Source: Candidatus Krumholzibacteriia bacterium (GTDB lineage Bacteria > Krumholzibacteriota > Krumholzibacteriia > Krumholzibacteriales > Krumholzibacteriaceae). From it: 64,000 nt of DNA. Position 1 is the stretch's first letter. Every line of letters starts with the position of its first letter. A program made the translations under genes and the position numbers. The notes beneath the pieces are model-generated. The model worked only from the letters and a program-made list of their open reading frames with translations. It ran no database searches and was not told the origin of the DNA. The DNA lies in the NCBI GenBank assembly GCA_023131975.1, contig JAGLYV010000077.1, positions 40,594 through 104,593 on the forward strand, written 5' to 3'. Positions 1 through 8,571 of this stretch are shown here, in pieces.

Positions 1-125
1 TCGGATAAGTTGATGGTATCGAAACAGCGGTTTATGAAAACACCTCTCTCATACAGCATGGTACCCATGGCACCGTCAAAGAGTACCGCACCTTCCGAAA
101 GTCTTTTCAGAAACCTCGAAGACAT
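1..125 (-). CDS. Homocysteine S-methyltransferase / methionine synthase N-terminus (partial)
   Basis: Only the first 41 codons or so are in the window. Reading the minus strand from an ATG at 125 gives a protein with the segment LFDGAMGTMLYERG followed by FINRCFD, the typical opening of the homocysteine S-methyltransferase barrel found in MetH and in the bifunctional HMT/methylenetetrahydrofolate reductase proteins. A purine-rich stretch lies just upstream of this ATG; an in-frame GTG at 158 is an alternative start. The family transfers a methyl group to homocysteine to make methionine. The gene is divergent from proS. Whether it is full MetH, the short bifunctional form or a lone S-methyltransferase cannot be told from this fragment. 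Confidence 0.8.
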   Translation of the reverse strand, partial: MSSRFLKRLSEGAVLFDGAMGTMLYERGVFINRCFDTINLS

Positions 126-264
126 CAGTTCTTCTTTCGATAAAAGTCGTTTATTCACAGGTCCAGGGTACTTCAATCTTGCATAAATACCTGCGGTAAC
201 CTAGTATATATCGTAATAATTTTTGATTGCAATCTTAAAACGATTAACAGGAAATGGAACAACG

Positions 265-1977
265 ATGGCAAAAATGAGATGGTCTGAAAGTTGTATCCCG
301 ACTTTGAAGGAAGATCCGCGTGAAGCTGAGATCCCCAGCCACAAGCTTATGCTGCGGGCTGGCCTTATAAAGAAGCTGACCTCGGGTGTGTATACATTTC
401 TTCCAACAGGATTCAAGGTCCTGAAAAGGATCGAGAACATCATAAGGGAGGAGATGGACGACGCAGGGTGTCAGGAAGTCCTGATGCCTATACTGCATCC
501 GGAGGAGATATATGAAGAGAGTGGAAGGCTGAAGAGTTTCGGTCCGGAATTGTTCAAACTCCAGGACGGACGCAAGAGGACGTTCGCGCTCGGCCCTACA
601 CACGAAGAAGTGATCACCCTGGTCGCCCGCGACGAGATGAGAAGCTACAGGGATCTGCCTCAGTGCCTGTACCAGATACTGACGAAGTTCAGGGACGAGA
701 TCAGACCGAGATATGGTGTGATGCGGGCTCGTGAGTTCATAATGAAGGATGCCTACAGCTTTCATGTGTCTGACGAATCTCTGGACGTGACATACAGACG
801 TCTGGAAAAAGCATATTGCAGGATAATCGAAAGGTGTGGGCTCGACTTTCGTGTCGTTGAAGCAGAATCTGGTTATATCGGAGGCAACGAGTCGCATGAG
901 TTCATGGTCCTGGCTGACAATGGAGAGGACAGGATCCTCAGTTGTGATTGTGGTTATGCCGTCAATCTGGAACGAGCGACAGCCAGCGAAAAAGATGAAA
1001 AACGCGGCGCTCCCGGAACTGGCGCCTTTAAAGAAGTAGAGACACCAGACCAGAAAACGGTCGGAGATGTCGCCTCATTTCTCGGCGTCACTTCCCGTGA
1101 GATCGTAAAAACCCTTCTCTACAGGAGTGGAGAGAAAAATATAGCCCTTCTTATCCCGGGTGACCGGGAGGTCAATGGTATAAAACTGGTCAGGATCCTC
1201 GACGACCCAGAGATCCGGTTTCTGGAGCCGGGGGAAATCAAGGAGTTTACCGGGGGTCCCGTCGGCTTCTCCGGACCTGTAGGACTACCCGCGGGGACGA
1301 GTATATACGCCGACAATCTGATAGGATCTTTCGACAGTATGATAGTGGGAGCCAACAAGGAAGATATGCATCTGAGGGATGTTGTGGCTGGCCGCGACTT
1401 TGAGATTGCCATGTCGGGTGATTTTACGATGGCAAGGGAGGGTGATCTCTGTCCGAAGTGCGCGTCGAAGATGAATAAAAGTAACGGGATCGAGGTAGGC
1501 CACATCTTCAAACTCGGAACGAAATACTCCAGCGCCATGAAAGCGACTTTCCTGGATGACAAAGGTAAAAGCCATCCCTTCATCATGGGCTGCTATGGAT
1601 TCGGAGTGAGCAGGATGGTCGCGGCTGCGATAGAACAACACCATGATGAAGACGGGATAATCTGGAATCCTGCCATTGCGCCATTCGATGTTATCCTTCT
1701 GCCATTGAATACGAATGATGCCGAGGTAATGAAAGTGGCGGAGGAGATCGAGTCCGGGCTTCACGAAAGAGGATTGAGCGTACTGACAGATGACAGGAGC
1801 CTCAGCCCGGGTGTCAAGTTCAAGGATTCAGAGCTCATCGGAATTCCGCTGAGAGTCACAATCGGTAAGAAGCTGAAAGATGGCAAGGTCGAACTCTTCC
1901 AGAGAGCAACCCGACAGGTAGATGATATACCTGTCGGTGATGTTCTGGAAAAAATTCTGGAATTTGCAGGGGATTAG
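265..1977 (+). CDS. proS: Prolyl-tRNA synthetase, bacterial type with editing insert
   Basis: Class II aminoacyl-tRNA synthetase that charges tRNA-Pro. The product of about 570 residues has the bacterial order: N-terminal class II core with motif 2 around RPRYGVMRAREF, a YbaK-like editing insertion at about residues 225-385, motif 3 (GCYGFGVSRMV) near 445 and a C-terminal anticodon-binding domain. The frame is open from 223, but ATG 265 is preferred: AGGAAATGG sits just upstream and MAKMRWS aligns with the usual ProS opening. Its stop overlaps the stop of the convergent rpsT by a few bases. The window also carries two tRNA-Pro genes (GGG and CGG). Confidence 0.96.
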   Translation: MAKMRWSESCIPTLKEDPREAEIPSHKLMLRAGLIKKLTSGVYTFLPTGFKVLKRIENIIREEMDDAGCQEVLMPILHPEEIYEESGRLKSFGPELFKLQDGRKRTFALGPTHEEVITLVARDEMRSYRDLPQCLYQILTKFRDEIRPRYGVMRAREFIMKDAYSFHVSDESLDVTYRRLEKAYCRIIERCGLDFRVVEAESGYIGGNESHEFMVLADNGEDRILSCDCGYAVNLERATASEKDEKRGAPGTGAFKEVETPDQKTVGDVASFLGVTSREIVKTLLYRSGEKNIALLIPGDREVNGIKLVRILDDPEIRFLEPGEIKEFTGGPVGFSGPVGLPAGTSIYADNLIGSFDSMIVGANKEDMHLRDVVAGRDFEIAMSGDFTMAREGDLCPKCASKMNKSNGIEVGHIFKLGTKYSSAMKATFLDDKGKSHPFIMGCYGFGVSRMVAAAIEQHHDEDGIIWNPAIAPFDVILLPLNTNDAEVMKVAEEIESGLHERGLSVLTDDRSLSPGVKFKDSELIGIPLRVTIGKKLKDGKVELFQRATRQVDDIPVGDVLEKILEFAGD

Positions 1978-2225
1978 GATTCTTTTGTCACCCTGGAAAG
2001 TCTTGATTTAAGACGGGCGGCAGTTCTGTGATGAATAATCCCTTTTCTGACGGTCTTGTCGATGACAGAGACGATGCCAGGATAGCTGTTACGGACGGTC
2101 TCGGTATCTTCGATAGCCTTGAAGGCCTTGATAGCCTTACGGAGACCGGACCGGTGCACCCTGTTTCTCAGGCGCCTCGTTTCGTTCTGTCGCATTCTCT
2201 TCTCAGTAGACTTATTATTCGGCAT
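1974..2225 (-). CDS. rpsT: 30S ribosomal protein S20
   Basis: Small basic protein of 83 residues, full length for S20, which binds 16S rRNA in the body of the small subunit. It opens MPNNKSTEKRMRQ and shows the usual Arg/Lys-rich helices (RRLRNRVHRS, HHRTAARLKSRLSR). A strong Shine-Dalgarno sequence, GGAGGTG, lies 7 bases before the ATG. The gene is divergent from uvrC across only 47 bases and convergent with proS, with overlapping stop codons. A promoter reading into it overlaps the uvrC start. Confidence 0.95.
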   Translation of the reverse strand: MPNNKSTEKRMRQNETRRLRNRVHRSGLRKAIKAFKAIEDTETVRNSYPGIVSVIDKTVRKGIIHHRTAARLKSRLSRVTKES

Positions 2226-2250
2226 ATAGTTTCACCTCCAACGATTGCAT

Positions 2251-2279
2251 AACATAATAGAAGGAGAAGGGTTTGTCAA
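2251..2279 (-). promoter_or_regulatory. Sigma-70 promoter for rpsT, inside the uvrC start region
   Basis: On the minus strand TTGACA (2279-2274) is followed after 17 bases by TATGTT (2256-2251). Transcription would begin near 2244, about 20 bases before the rpsT ATG. The -35 box covers the first codons of uvrC and the spacer covers the uvrC ribosome-binding site, so RNA polymerase loading for rpsT would touch the uvrC start. Confidence 0.65.
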
Positions 2280-4090
2280 GTGGACAGACTGATAAATTAA
2301 AGGAAAGATTGAAAGAGCTGCCCGACTCTCCCGGTGTATACCTGATGAAGGACCAAAAGGAGAGGGTTATTTATGTGGGAAAGGCCAAAGTCCTGAAAAA
2401 CAGGGTGAGGAGCTACTTTCAAAGTGCTGAGAATCTCGACAGCAAGACCGTAGCTCTCGTATCCCGTATAGTATCAATAGATTACATTGCTACAGAGAAC
2501 GAAGTCGAAGCGTTGATGCTTGAGAATAACCTGATCAAGGAGTATCGACCGAAGTACAATGTCAGGCTGAAAGACGATAAGAAATACCCGTTTTTGAAAC
2601 TTACCGTAAAGGAAAGATTTCCAAGGCTTTTTCTCACCCGGATCGTCAAAAATGACGGCAGCGAATATTTCGGGCCATACGGGAATGCCGGATCTGTGAG
2701 GAGAACACTTGAATTGATCAGGAATATCTTTCCGTTAAGGACATGTCCAAGCACTAAACTCGGGAGCGACAGGGAGAGGGAATGTCTCAACTTCCAGATC
2801 GGGCGATGTTCCGGCCCATGTACGGGAAAGATAGACGAGCAGTCGTATGCATCACTGGTCAGGCAGGTAAGGCTTTTCCTGAAAGGAAAAACTGGCAGAC
2901 TCCGGAGAATACTGGAAAAGAGGATGGATTACCTTTCGAATCAGATGAGATATGAGGAGGCATCGGTCGTGAGGGACCAGATCGCCGCGATCAGCCGGAT
3001 TTCCGAGCGTCAGCATGCCGTCGACCCGGTGGGAGGAGACGAGGACGTGGTTTCTATCGTCTATGAGGGCATCTCGGCATGCGGTGTTGTGATGAGGATC
3101 AGGGATGGGCGCATCCTCGGTTCGGATTCTTTTATGATCCCCGATACGGTCGAAAAGGATTCCAGCAGGGTAATGAGCTCTTTCCTTCAACTCTATTATC
3201 ATACATCGATGGATATCCCTGGATTGATCCAGGCCCAGGTAATGCCGGAAGACGCCGACGTGCTCGCGGAATGGCTTTCAGCAAAACGCGGTAAGAGTAC
3301 AAGGATAGCCGTTCCTTCCAGGGGTGGCAGGAAAAAACTGGTCGATCTCGCGGAAAAGAACGCTATGATGAAGCTTGTGGCAGATTCCGGACGCAGTTCT
3401 TCCTCGATCAGCGTTCTGGCGGGTCTTAAAAAAGTACTTGGGTTGAATTCCACGCCATTCAGGATAGAGGCGTTCGACATCTCAAATATCCAGGGTACGG
3501 ATGCGGTCGGGTCGATGGTCGTATTTGAAAATGGCAGGGCAAGGCGTAACGGATACAGACATTTCAGGATCAGGACAGTCGAGGGGATGGATGATTTCGC
3601 GATGATGGCCGAAGTACTGTCCCGGCGGGCGGGCGCACTTAAAAGCGGGAAGCAGCGCAGTCCCGACCTGATTGTCATCGATGGTGGCCGCGGACAGGTG
3701 AATGCCGCGGTAAAAGCATTATCAGTAAACGATATAAGCGGCATTCCTGTTGTGGGTCTGGCAAAACGGAACGAGGAGATCCATATGGCGGGATATGCGG
3801 GCGTCATAAGGCTTTCGAGGAGAAACGAAGCACTGAGATTCCTTCAGAGGATGAGAGATGAAGCTCACAGGTTCGCTGTGGAGTATCACAGAAAGCTTCG
3901 AAGAAGAAAAATATCGACTTCCGAGCTCGATGGAATAGACGGGATAGGCGAAAAGAGGAAGATCAAACTGCTTATGGAGTTCGGCAGCCTGGAAGGGATC
4001 AGGAAAGCAGGGATAGATGAGATCGCCTCGATCCCCGGCATCGGAACACGCATCGCGGGAAAGGTGTATGGCGGTCTTCATGAAGAATGA
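2273..4090 (+). CDS. uvrC: Excinuclease ABC subunit C
   Basis: UvrC makes the two incisions around bulky DNA lesions in nucleotide excision repair, acting on the UvrB-DNA complex. The 605-residue product has all expected parts: an N-terminal GIY-YIG nuclease (GVYLM, then IYVGKAKVL, residues about 15-95), a UVR helical hairpin around 200-240, the RNase H-like 5' nuclease (DISNIQGTDAVG, VIDGGRGQVNAA, about 390-540) and C-terminal helix-hairpin-helix repeats (GIDGIGEKRK, IPGIGTRIA). The start is TTG at 2273, supported by AAGGAG seven bases before it. The 3' end overlaps the recombinase gene downstream, suggesting cotranscription. Confidence 0.97.
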   Translation: MSSGQTDKLKERLKELPDSPGVYLMKDQKERVIYVGKAKVLKNRVRSYFQSAENLDSKTVALVSRIVSIDYIATENEVEALMLENNLIKEYRPKYNVRLKDDKKYPFLKLTVKERFPRLFLTRIVKNDGSEYFGPYGNAGSVRRTLELIRNIFPLRTCPSTKLGSDRERECLNFQIGRCSGPCTGKIDEQSYASLVRQVRLFLKGKTGRLRRILEKRMDYLSNQMRYEEASVVRDQIAAISRISERQHAVDPVGGDEDVVSIVYEGISACGVVMRIRDGRILGSDSFMIPDTVEKDSSRVMSSFLQLYYHTSMDIPGLIQAQVMPEDADVLAEWLSAKRGKSTRIAVPSRGGRKKLVDLAEKNAMMKLVADSGRSSSSISVLAGLKKVLGLNSTPFRIEAFDISNIQGTDAVGSMVVFENGRARRNGYRHFRIRTVEGMDDFAMMAEVLSRRAGALKSGKQRSPDLIVIDGGRGQVNAAVKALSVNDISGIPVVGLAKRNEEIHMAGYAGVIRLSRRNEALRFLQRMRDEAHRFAVEYHRKLRRRKISTSELDGIDGIGEKRKIKLLMEFGSLEGIRKAGIDEIASIPGIGTRIAGKVYGGLHEE

Positions 4091-4985
4091 TTCCCGTTCT
4101 GAAATCGAGGTCATGATAGATCTTTATCTTGATCATCTCGCTGTAGAGAAGGGTTTATCGCAATTAACGATTACAGCATACGGGCGTGACCTCCTGGTAT
4201 ACGTGAGGTACCTGAAAGACGCCGGAATCGATTCGCCTGCCTCTATAGACCTGTCCTCCAGCCTTGGTTTCGTGGCGGCTACGTCAGATGGCAGATCAGC
4301 TTCCAGCAGAGCAAGGATGCTCAGCGCTGTAAAGGGTTTTCATCGTTTTCTTTACAGGGAGGGAACGATGCGCTCTCTCGATGTACGGGGGATATCTTCG
4401 CCTAAAATAACAAGGAGGATCCCGTTCGTATTGACACAGGTGGAGGTAGAGCAGCTTATGTCTGCCACCTGTGACGAAAAAAGCGGTGTGCGCGACAGAG
4501 CTATGCTGGAGTTCGCGTATTCTACCGGCATGAGAGCATCGGAGATCTGCGATCAGAAGATAGAGAATGTCGATCTGGACTCGAGGATAGCGCGTGTCAG
4601 GGGAAAGGGGGGGAAGGAGAGGATCGTTCCCTACGGAAAAGCCGCCGCCGCGGCCCTTTCGGACTATCTCAATGGACCGAGGGAAAAAGTCTTGAAAGGA
4701 GAGTCCTCCATATATCTTTTTCTGAATTACAGGGGAAGGAGGATATCGAGGGTCAGTTTCTGGAAGATCATAAAGAAATACGCCAACAAATCCGGGTTGC
4801 CGGCAGATGTCACTCCCCACACCCTGAGACATTCTTTTGCCACACACCTGGTCGAAGGGGGAGCGGATCTGCGCACAGTCCAGGAACTTCTGGGACATTC
4901 GGATATTTCGACTACCCAGATCTATACCCGGCTCGACATGGAATACCTGCTGGAAGTCCACCGGACTTTTCACCCGCGTGGTTGA
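4080..4985 (+). CDS. xerD: Tyrosine site-specific recombinase, XerD type
   Basis: About 301 residues, the usual Xer size. An N-terminal SAM-like core-binding domain (DLYLDHLAVEKGLS) is followed by a catalytic domain with every expected residue: Arg in GMRASE, Lys in RGKGGKERIVP, HxxR in HTLRHSFATH, His in LLGHSDIST and the nucleophile Tyr in QIYTRL. Xer recombinases resolve chromosome dimers at dif. ATG 4080 overlaps the uvrC stop; an ATG at 4068 is an alternative, and neither has a clean ribosome-binding site at ideal spacing. XerC versus XerD cannot be settled here; XerD is favoured by overall similarity. No dif site was identified in the window. Confidence 0.9.
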   Translation: MKNDSRSEIEVMIDLYLDHLAVEKGLSQLTITAYGRDLLVYVRYLKDAGIDSPASIDLSSSLGFVAATSDGRSASSRARMLSAVKGFHRFLYREGTMRSLDVRGISSPKITRRIPFVLTQVEVEQLMSATCDEKSGVRDRAMLEFAYSTGMRASEICDQKIENVDLDSRIARVRGKGGKERIVPYGKAAAAALSDYLNGPREKVLKGESSIYLFLNYRGRRISRVSFWKIIKKYANKSGLPADVTPHTLRHSFATHLVEGGADLRTVQELLGHSDISTTQIYTRLDMEYLLEVHRTFHPRG

Positions 4986-4994
4986 AACAAAGAG

Positions 4995-5023
4995 TTGACA
5001 TCGGCCACTTCTTTTCATAGCAT
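4995..5023 (+). promoter_or_regulatory. Sigma-70 promoter upstream of scpA
   Basis: TTGACA at 4995-5000, a 17-base spacer and TAGCAT at 5018-5023 lie in the 111-base gap before scpA. The predicted start near 5030 would give a leader of about 65 bases. It marks the head of the scpA-scpB-rluB-hisC unit, whose internal junctions all overlap. Confidence 0.6.
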
Positions 5024-5096
5024 TACCCGGACATGATTTTCATGTGATCACAGGAAGCTATTGGCGGTAATTCTGTTACAGCGAATTAGAGGGTAG

Positions 5097-5861
5097 ATGG
5101 CATATCAGATAAGGCTTTCACAGTTCGAAGGGCCGTTGGATCTGCTTCTTCATCTGATAAGAAGAGACAAGATCAATATATACGACATCCCGATATCACA
5201 TATCACCAGGGAATATCTCTCATACATCGATGTCATGCGTGAGCTCGAACTTGCTATGGCTGGTGAATTCTTTGTCATGGCCGCGACACTTATGAGGATA
5301 AAGGCCCAGATGCTTCTCCCCAGGAGGGTTGAGGAAGAAGAGATGGAAGAAGATCCCCGGGAAGAACTGGTCAAAAACCTGATCGAATACAGAAAATTCA
5401 AAGAGGCCGCAAATCATCTTTCAGAGAAGGAAGAAGTCAGGAGACAGCTTTTCACAAGACCACCTTCCGTCATTCCCGCCGAATTCAACTCTGAAAAAGA
5501 GCGGGAGATGGAAGTCTCCGTTTTTGATCTGATGGACGCCTTCAGAAGCGTAATGGATGAATTGAAGAAGAAAGTCACCTACAGGATCGAACGCGAGACT
5601 TTCACGATAGAGGAGAAGATCGAGCATGTACGTGACAGCCTGGCAGAAAAGTCCGAGGTTCTTTTTACGGAGCTTCTTTCGGGTGCCTACGACAAACTTG
5701 AAGTCATAGTGACATTTCTGGCTATTCTGGAGATGATCAAGGCAGGAGAGCTTCTTGCCAGACAGATGCTGTCAGGTAACGATGTCTGGTTGTATCGCAG
5801 GGATGAGAACGAGAATGGAACCGCAGGAAATCTGTATGGAGCAGGAACAAAAACAGGATAA
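5097..5861 (+). CDS. scpA: Segregation and condensation protein A
   Basis: Kleisin subunit that bridges SMC heads and binds ScpB in the bacterial condensin. The 254-residue protein begins with the diagnostic segment FEGPLDLLLHLIRRDKINIYDIPI, contains the helical TLMRIKAQMLLP segment, and ends with a winged-helix-like region (AILEMIKAGEL). Length is normal. It begins the unit after a sigma-70 promoter, and its 3' end overlaps scpB by 26 bases, as in many genomes. No smc gene is in the window. Confidence 0.95.
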   Translation: MAYQIRLSQFEGPLDLLLHLIRRDKINIYDIPISHITREYLSYIDVMRELELAMAGEFFVMAATLMRIKAQMLLPRRVEEEEMEEDPREELVKNLIEYRKFKEAANHLSEKEEVRRQLFTRPPSVIPAEFNSEKEREMEVSVFDLMDAFRSVMDELKKKVTYRIERETFTIEEKIEHVRDSLAEKSEVLFTELLSGAYDKLEVIVTFLAILEMIKAGELLARQMLSGNDVWLYRRDENENGTAGNLYGAGTKTG

Positions 5862-6666
5862 CGTCAAATTGCCGGAGCTTGAAGGTGAGATAGAAGCTTA
5901 TCTATTCGCATCCGATACTCCCATATCGCCCTCACGTCTTCAATCGATGACCGGTGTTACTTCAGTGAAAGATGTCAAGGGCGCGGTAAAATCTCTGGAG
6001 GATTTCTACAGGGAACACAGTAGAAGTTTCGGTATTGTCGAAGTCGCGGGTGGTTATCAGCTGGTCACTCTCCCGGAATATGCCGACAGAGTCGCAAGGC
6101 TTTTCAAAAGCCGCAGGAAGGCGAGGCTTTCCCGGCCGGCTCTTGAGACCCTGGCTATTATAGCATATAAGCAGCCGATCAACAGGCTGGCTATCGAAGC
6201 GATCAGGGGTGTCAATTGCGATGGTGTTCTCACTACGCTGATCGACAGGGAACTCGTAACGATCAGCGGCAGGGGTGAGGGTGTCGGAAAACCGTACCTT
6301 TATTCGACGACGACAAGGTTCCTGGAGTATCTTGGCTTGAAGGATTATCGAGAATTGCCGGATATGGCTGAACTTGAGAAAAATCTTATGGATCTGGAAC
6401 TGATCCCAAGACCCCGCGACGAGGCTGGGGATGCTTACGTTCATTCAGCAACGGATCATGATATATCACCTGACAGTAAAAACTCTGACGCACAGGCCGA
6501 AGATGCCGGATCTTTGGATAATTCCGGTGATGATCCGGATAAAGAGGCAGAGCCCGTTATTGAGGGTGAGGACTCCGGGCAAGTAGTAGATGAGTCAGAT
6601 AAAAGTGAAGATATATCCACGGATATGGAAGCCGATGAAGAAGATGGGAAAAACGCTGTCCAGTAA
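5836..6666 (+). CDS. scpB: Segregation and condensation protein B, with acidic tail
   Basis: ScpB dimers bind the middle of ScpA and stabilise the SMC complex. The product of about 276 residues has two winged-helix domains (FASDTPISPSRL; LETLAIIAYKQP; GRGEGVGKPYLY; LEYLGLKDYRELPD). The frame is open from 5755, but ATG 5836 is chosen because AGGAAA precedes it by 6 bases and the domain starts there. The last 70 residues or so are a low-complexity Asp/Glu/Ser tail, longer than in typical ScpB and probably disordered. It overlaps scpA upstream and rluB downstream (TAATG). Confidence 0.93.
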   Translation: MEQEQKQDNVKLPELEGEIEAYLFASDTPISPSRLQSMTGVTSVKDVKGAVKSLEDFYREHSRSFGIVEVAGGYQLVTLPEYADRVARLFKSRRKARLSRPALETLAIIAYKQPINRLAIEAIRGVNCDGVLTTLIDRELVTISGRGEGVGKPYLYSTTTRFLEYLGLKDYRELPDMAELEKNLMDLELIPRPRDEAGDAYVHSATDHDISPDSKNSDAQAEDAGSLDNSGDDPDKEAEPVIEGEDSGQVVDESDKSEDISTDMEADEEDGKNAVQ

Positions 6667-7415
6667 TGAGTCCAATAATCAGGATCAATAGATTTCTAGC
6701 TTCCGCCGGACTCGGATCCCGCAGAAAATGCGAAGATCTCGTAAATGGAGGAAAAGTCTTCATAAACGGAAATCTCCTTACAGATCTTTCAACAACGGTT
6801 AATACGGAGTCGGATGTCGTAACGATCGATGGAAAGCGCATAGAGATCTCCGAACACAAAATAATACTGGTCCTGAACAAGCCCAGGGGGATCCTGAGCG
6901 CCGCCGTCGACGACAGAGATCGAAAGACCGTAATCGACCTCGCCAGAGATAAGGGTTTCACAGAAAGACTCTTCCCGGTCGGCAGGCTCGACATGGACAC
7001 CTCCGGAATCATTCTGCTGACAAACGACGGCGACCTTTCATACAGGCTGACTCACCCAAAATACAAAATTGATAAGACGTATATTGTCACAATCGATGGG
7101 AAGATATCTACTTCAACGCTAAGGGCGATCAGGTCTGGAGTCCGACTTGAGGATTTCACTACTGCTCCCTGCAAAGTCCTTATTCTCAAAGAAGACGAGA
7201 GAAGGACAACACTTGAGATCATTATTCACGAAGGAAAAAAAAGGCAGATCAGAAGGACGTTTCGGAAATTCGGGCACAGGATCATCGACCTGCACAGAGC
7301 AGCACTGGGGAATCTCTTCTTCGAGGATCTGGCGCCAGGGGAGATAAGGATGCTGACAAATGAGGAAAACAGGATCCTTAGAGAAAAGTCGGGGCTATTG
7401 AAAAGGAGTTTTTAA
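6666..7415 (+). CDS. rluB: 23S rRNA pseudouridine synthase, RluB/RsuA family
   Basis: 249 residues. An N-terminal S4 RNA-binding domain (RINRFLASAGLGSRRKCEDLV) is followed by the RsuA-type synthase domain with the catalytic-Asp motif GRLDMDTSGIILLTNDGDL and the segment EGKKRQIRRTFRKFGH. RluB converts U2605 of 23S rRNA to pseudouridine; RsuA and RluE/F are close relatives, so the exact target is inferred from the common scpA-scpB-rluB gene order. Start ATG overlaps the scpB stop (TAATG) and its own stop overlaps the hisC start in the same way, implying coupled translation. Confidence 0.9.
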   Translation: MSPIIRINRFLASAGLGSRRKCEDLVNGGKVFINGNLLTDLSTTVNTESDVVTIDGKRIEISEHKIILVLNKPRGILSAAVDDRDRKTVIDLARDKGFTERLFPVGRLDMDTSGIILLTNDGDLSYRLTHPKYKIDKTYIVTIDGKISTSTLRAIRSGVRLEDFTTAPCKVLILKEDERRTTLEIIIHEGKKRQIRRTFRKFGHRIIDLHRAALGNLFFEDLAPGEIRMLTNEENRILREKSGLLKRSF

Positions 7416-8521
7416 TGAGTGTTAAGGACTTGATGAAGCGGCATCTTCAGAATGTAAAACCTTACATTCCCGGCAAACCGGTCGAGGAATTGAGAAGAGA
7501 AAAGAATATCAAGGGTGAAATAATCAAACTTGCCTCGAATGAGAATCCCTATGAACCCCTGGACGAGATCAAGCGGGCCATAATGGACGAGATAAGCCAG
7601 CTGGGTCGTTATCCTAATTCTGGAAGTCATTACCTCAGTCACGAACTGGCTGAACATCATGGGGTGGAGCCCGGGCAGATATTTGTCGGAAACGGTTCGA
7701 ACGAGATACTCGACCTGCTTGTCAGAGCATTTATCAACCCGGGAGAGGAAGCCGCTTACCCATTTCCAAGTTTCATTGCCTATCCCCTCATTTGCCAGCA
7801 GGCTGGCGTGGCCGAGATCAAAGTTCCACTGAAAGACTACCGGCTTGACCTGGTTGCCCTGAAGGACGCTTTGACTCCCGCGACAAAAATGGTCTTCATC
7901 TGCAACCCGAATAATCCGACAGGAACCTACGTGACAGCAAGTGAAGTCGACACCTTTCTCGAAGGTCTGCCTGACGATATACTGGTAGTATTCGATGAGG
8001 CATATTTTGAATATGTCACAGCTGATGATTACCCTGACACAAAAAGTATTCTGGGAAAACGTGAGAACATCATCATCCTCAGGACATTCTCCAAGGCCTT
8101 CTCTCTTTCAGGACTCAGGATCGGGTATTCGATCTCACATGTGGATCTTGCCACCTGCCTGCATATGGTGAGGCAGCCATTCAATGTGAACCGGATAGCC
8201 CAGATAGCGGCAAGGGCTGCTCTCAGGAGCAGGGATGGCCTGAAGGAACGGATAGATGAGAACAACCAGCAGAGAGAATGGGTCGGCGACAATCTTAGAA
8301 AACTGGGATTCGATGTTCCTGCATCTCAGACAAACTTTCTCCTTGCTGTCCCGCTTGAAGATAAACATGAGAATCTTGTCGGAAAGATGATGGACAGGGG
8401 AGTCATTGTCAGATCCGCGAATCCATGGGGATTGGGCAAGGAAGCTTTCAGGGTCTCAATGGGGACTCCGGAAGAAAACAGGATCTTCCTGGACGTACTT
8501 GGCAGCATTCTGGAAACATGA
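7415..8521 (+). CDS. hisC: Histidinol-phosphate aminotransferase
   Basis: PLP-dependent class I/II aminotransferase of 368 residues, the HisC size. It converts imidazole-acetol phosphate to histidinol phosphate; relatives act on aromatic amino acids. Visible are LASNENPYEP, GNGSNEILDLL, CNPNNPTGTYV, FDEAYFEY, the PLP lysine in TFSKAFSLSGLRIGY and the C-terminal FRVSMGTPEEN. It is translationally coupled to rluB by TAATG. No other his gene is in the window, so a role in tyrosine/phenylalanine transamination is possible too. Confidence 0.88.
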   Translation: MSVKDLMKRHLQNVKPYIPGKPVEELRREKNIKGEIIKLASNENPYEPLDEIKRAIMDEISQLGRYPNSGSHYLSHELAEHHGVEPGQIFVGNGSNEILDLLVRAFINPGEEAAYPFPSFIAYPLICQQAGVAEIKVPLKDYRLDLVALKDALTPATKMVFICNPNNPTGTYVTASEVDTFLEGLPDDILVVFDEAYFEYVTADDYPDTKSILGKRENIIILRTFSKAFSLSGLRIGYSISHVDLATCLHMVRQPFNVNRIAQIAARAALRSRDGLKERIDENNQQREWVGDNLRKLGFDVPASQTNFLLAVPLEDKHENLVGKMMDRGVIVRSANPWGLGKEAFRVSMGTPEENRIFLDVLGSILET

Positions 8522-8531
8522 CATCAGCCCG

Positions 8532-8554
8532 CGGATCCTGAGGACCAGGATCCG
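8532..8554 (+). terminator. Stem-loop between hisC and cmk-plsC
   Basis: A perfect 9-base-pair inverted repeat, CGGATCCTG / CAGGATCCG, with a 5-base loop. The T-run (8567-8571) lies 12 bases past the stem and abuts the next ATG, so it is a poor classical terminator. It may attenuate, or protect RNA ends, between the two units. Confidence 0.45.
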
Positions 8555-8571
8555 GACGCAAGAAAGTTTTT

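Noticed and set aside
126-264. Riboswitch or T-box in front of proS or the methionine synthase gene
   Set aside because: The gap is about 140 bases shared by two divergent genes, with no T-box, SAM or cobalamin motif visible; only A/T-rich promoter-like sequence.
244-897. Long minus-strand frame of 217 codons under proS
   Set aside because: It is a shadow of a strongly conserved gene, has no ribosome-binding site and no family pattern.
4080-4985. Phage or transposon integrase
   Set aside because: Length, motifs and chromosomal context fit a housekeeping Xer recombinase; no mobile-element genes or flanking repeats are seen.
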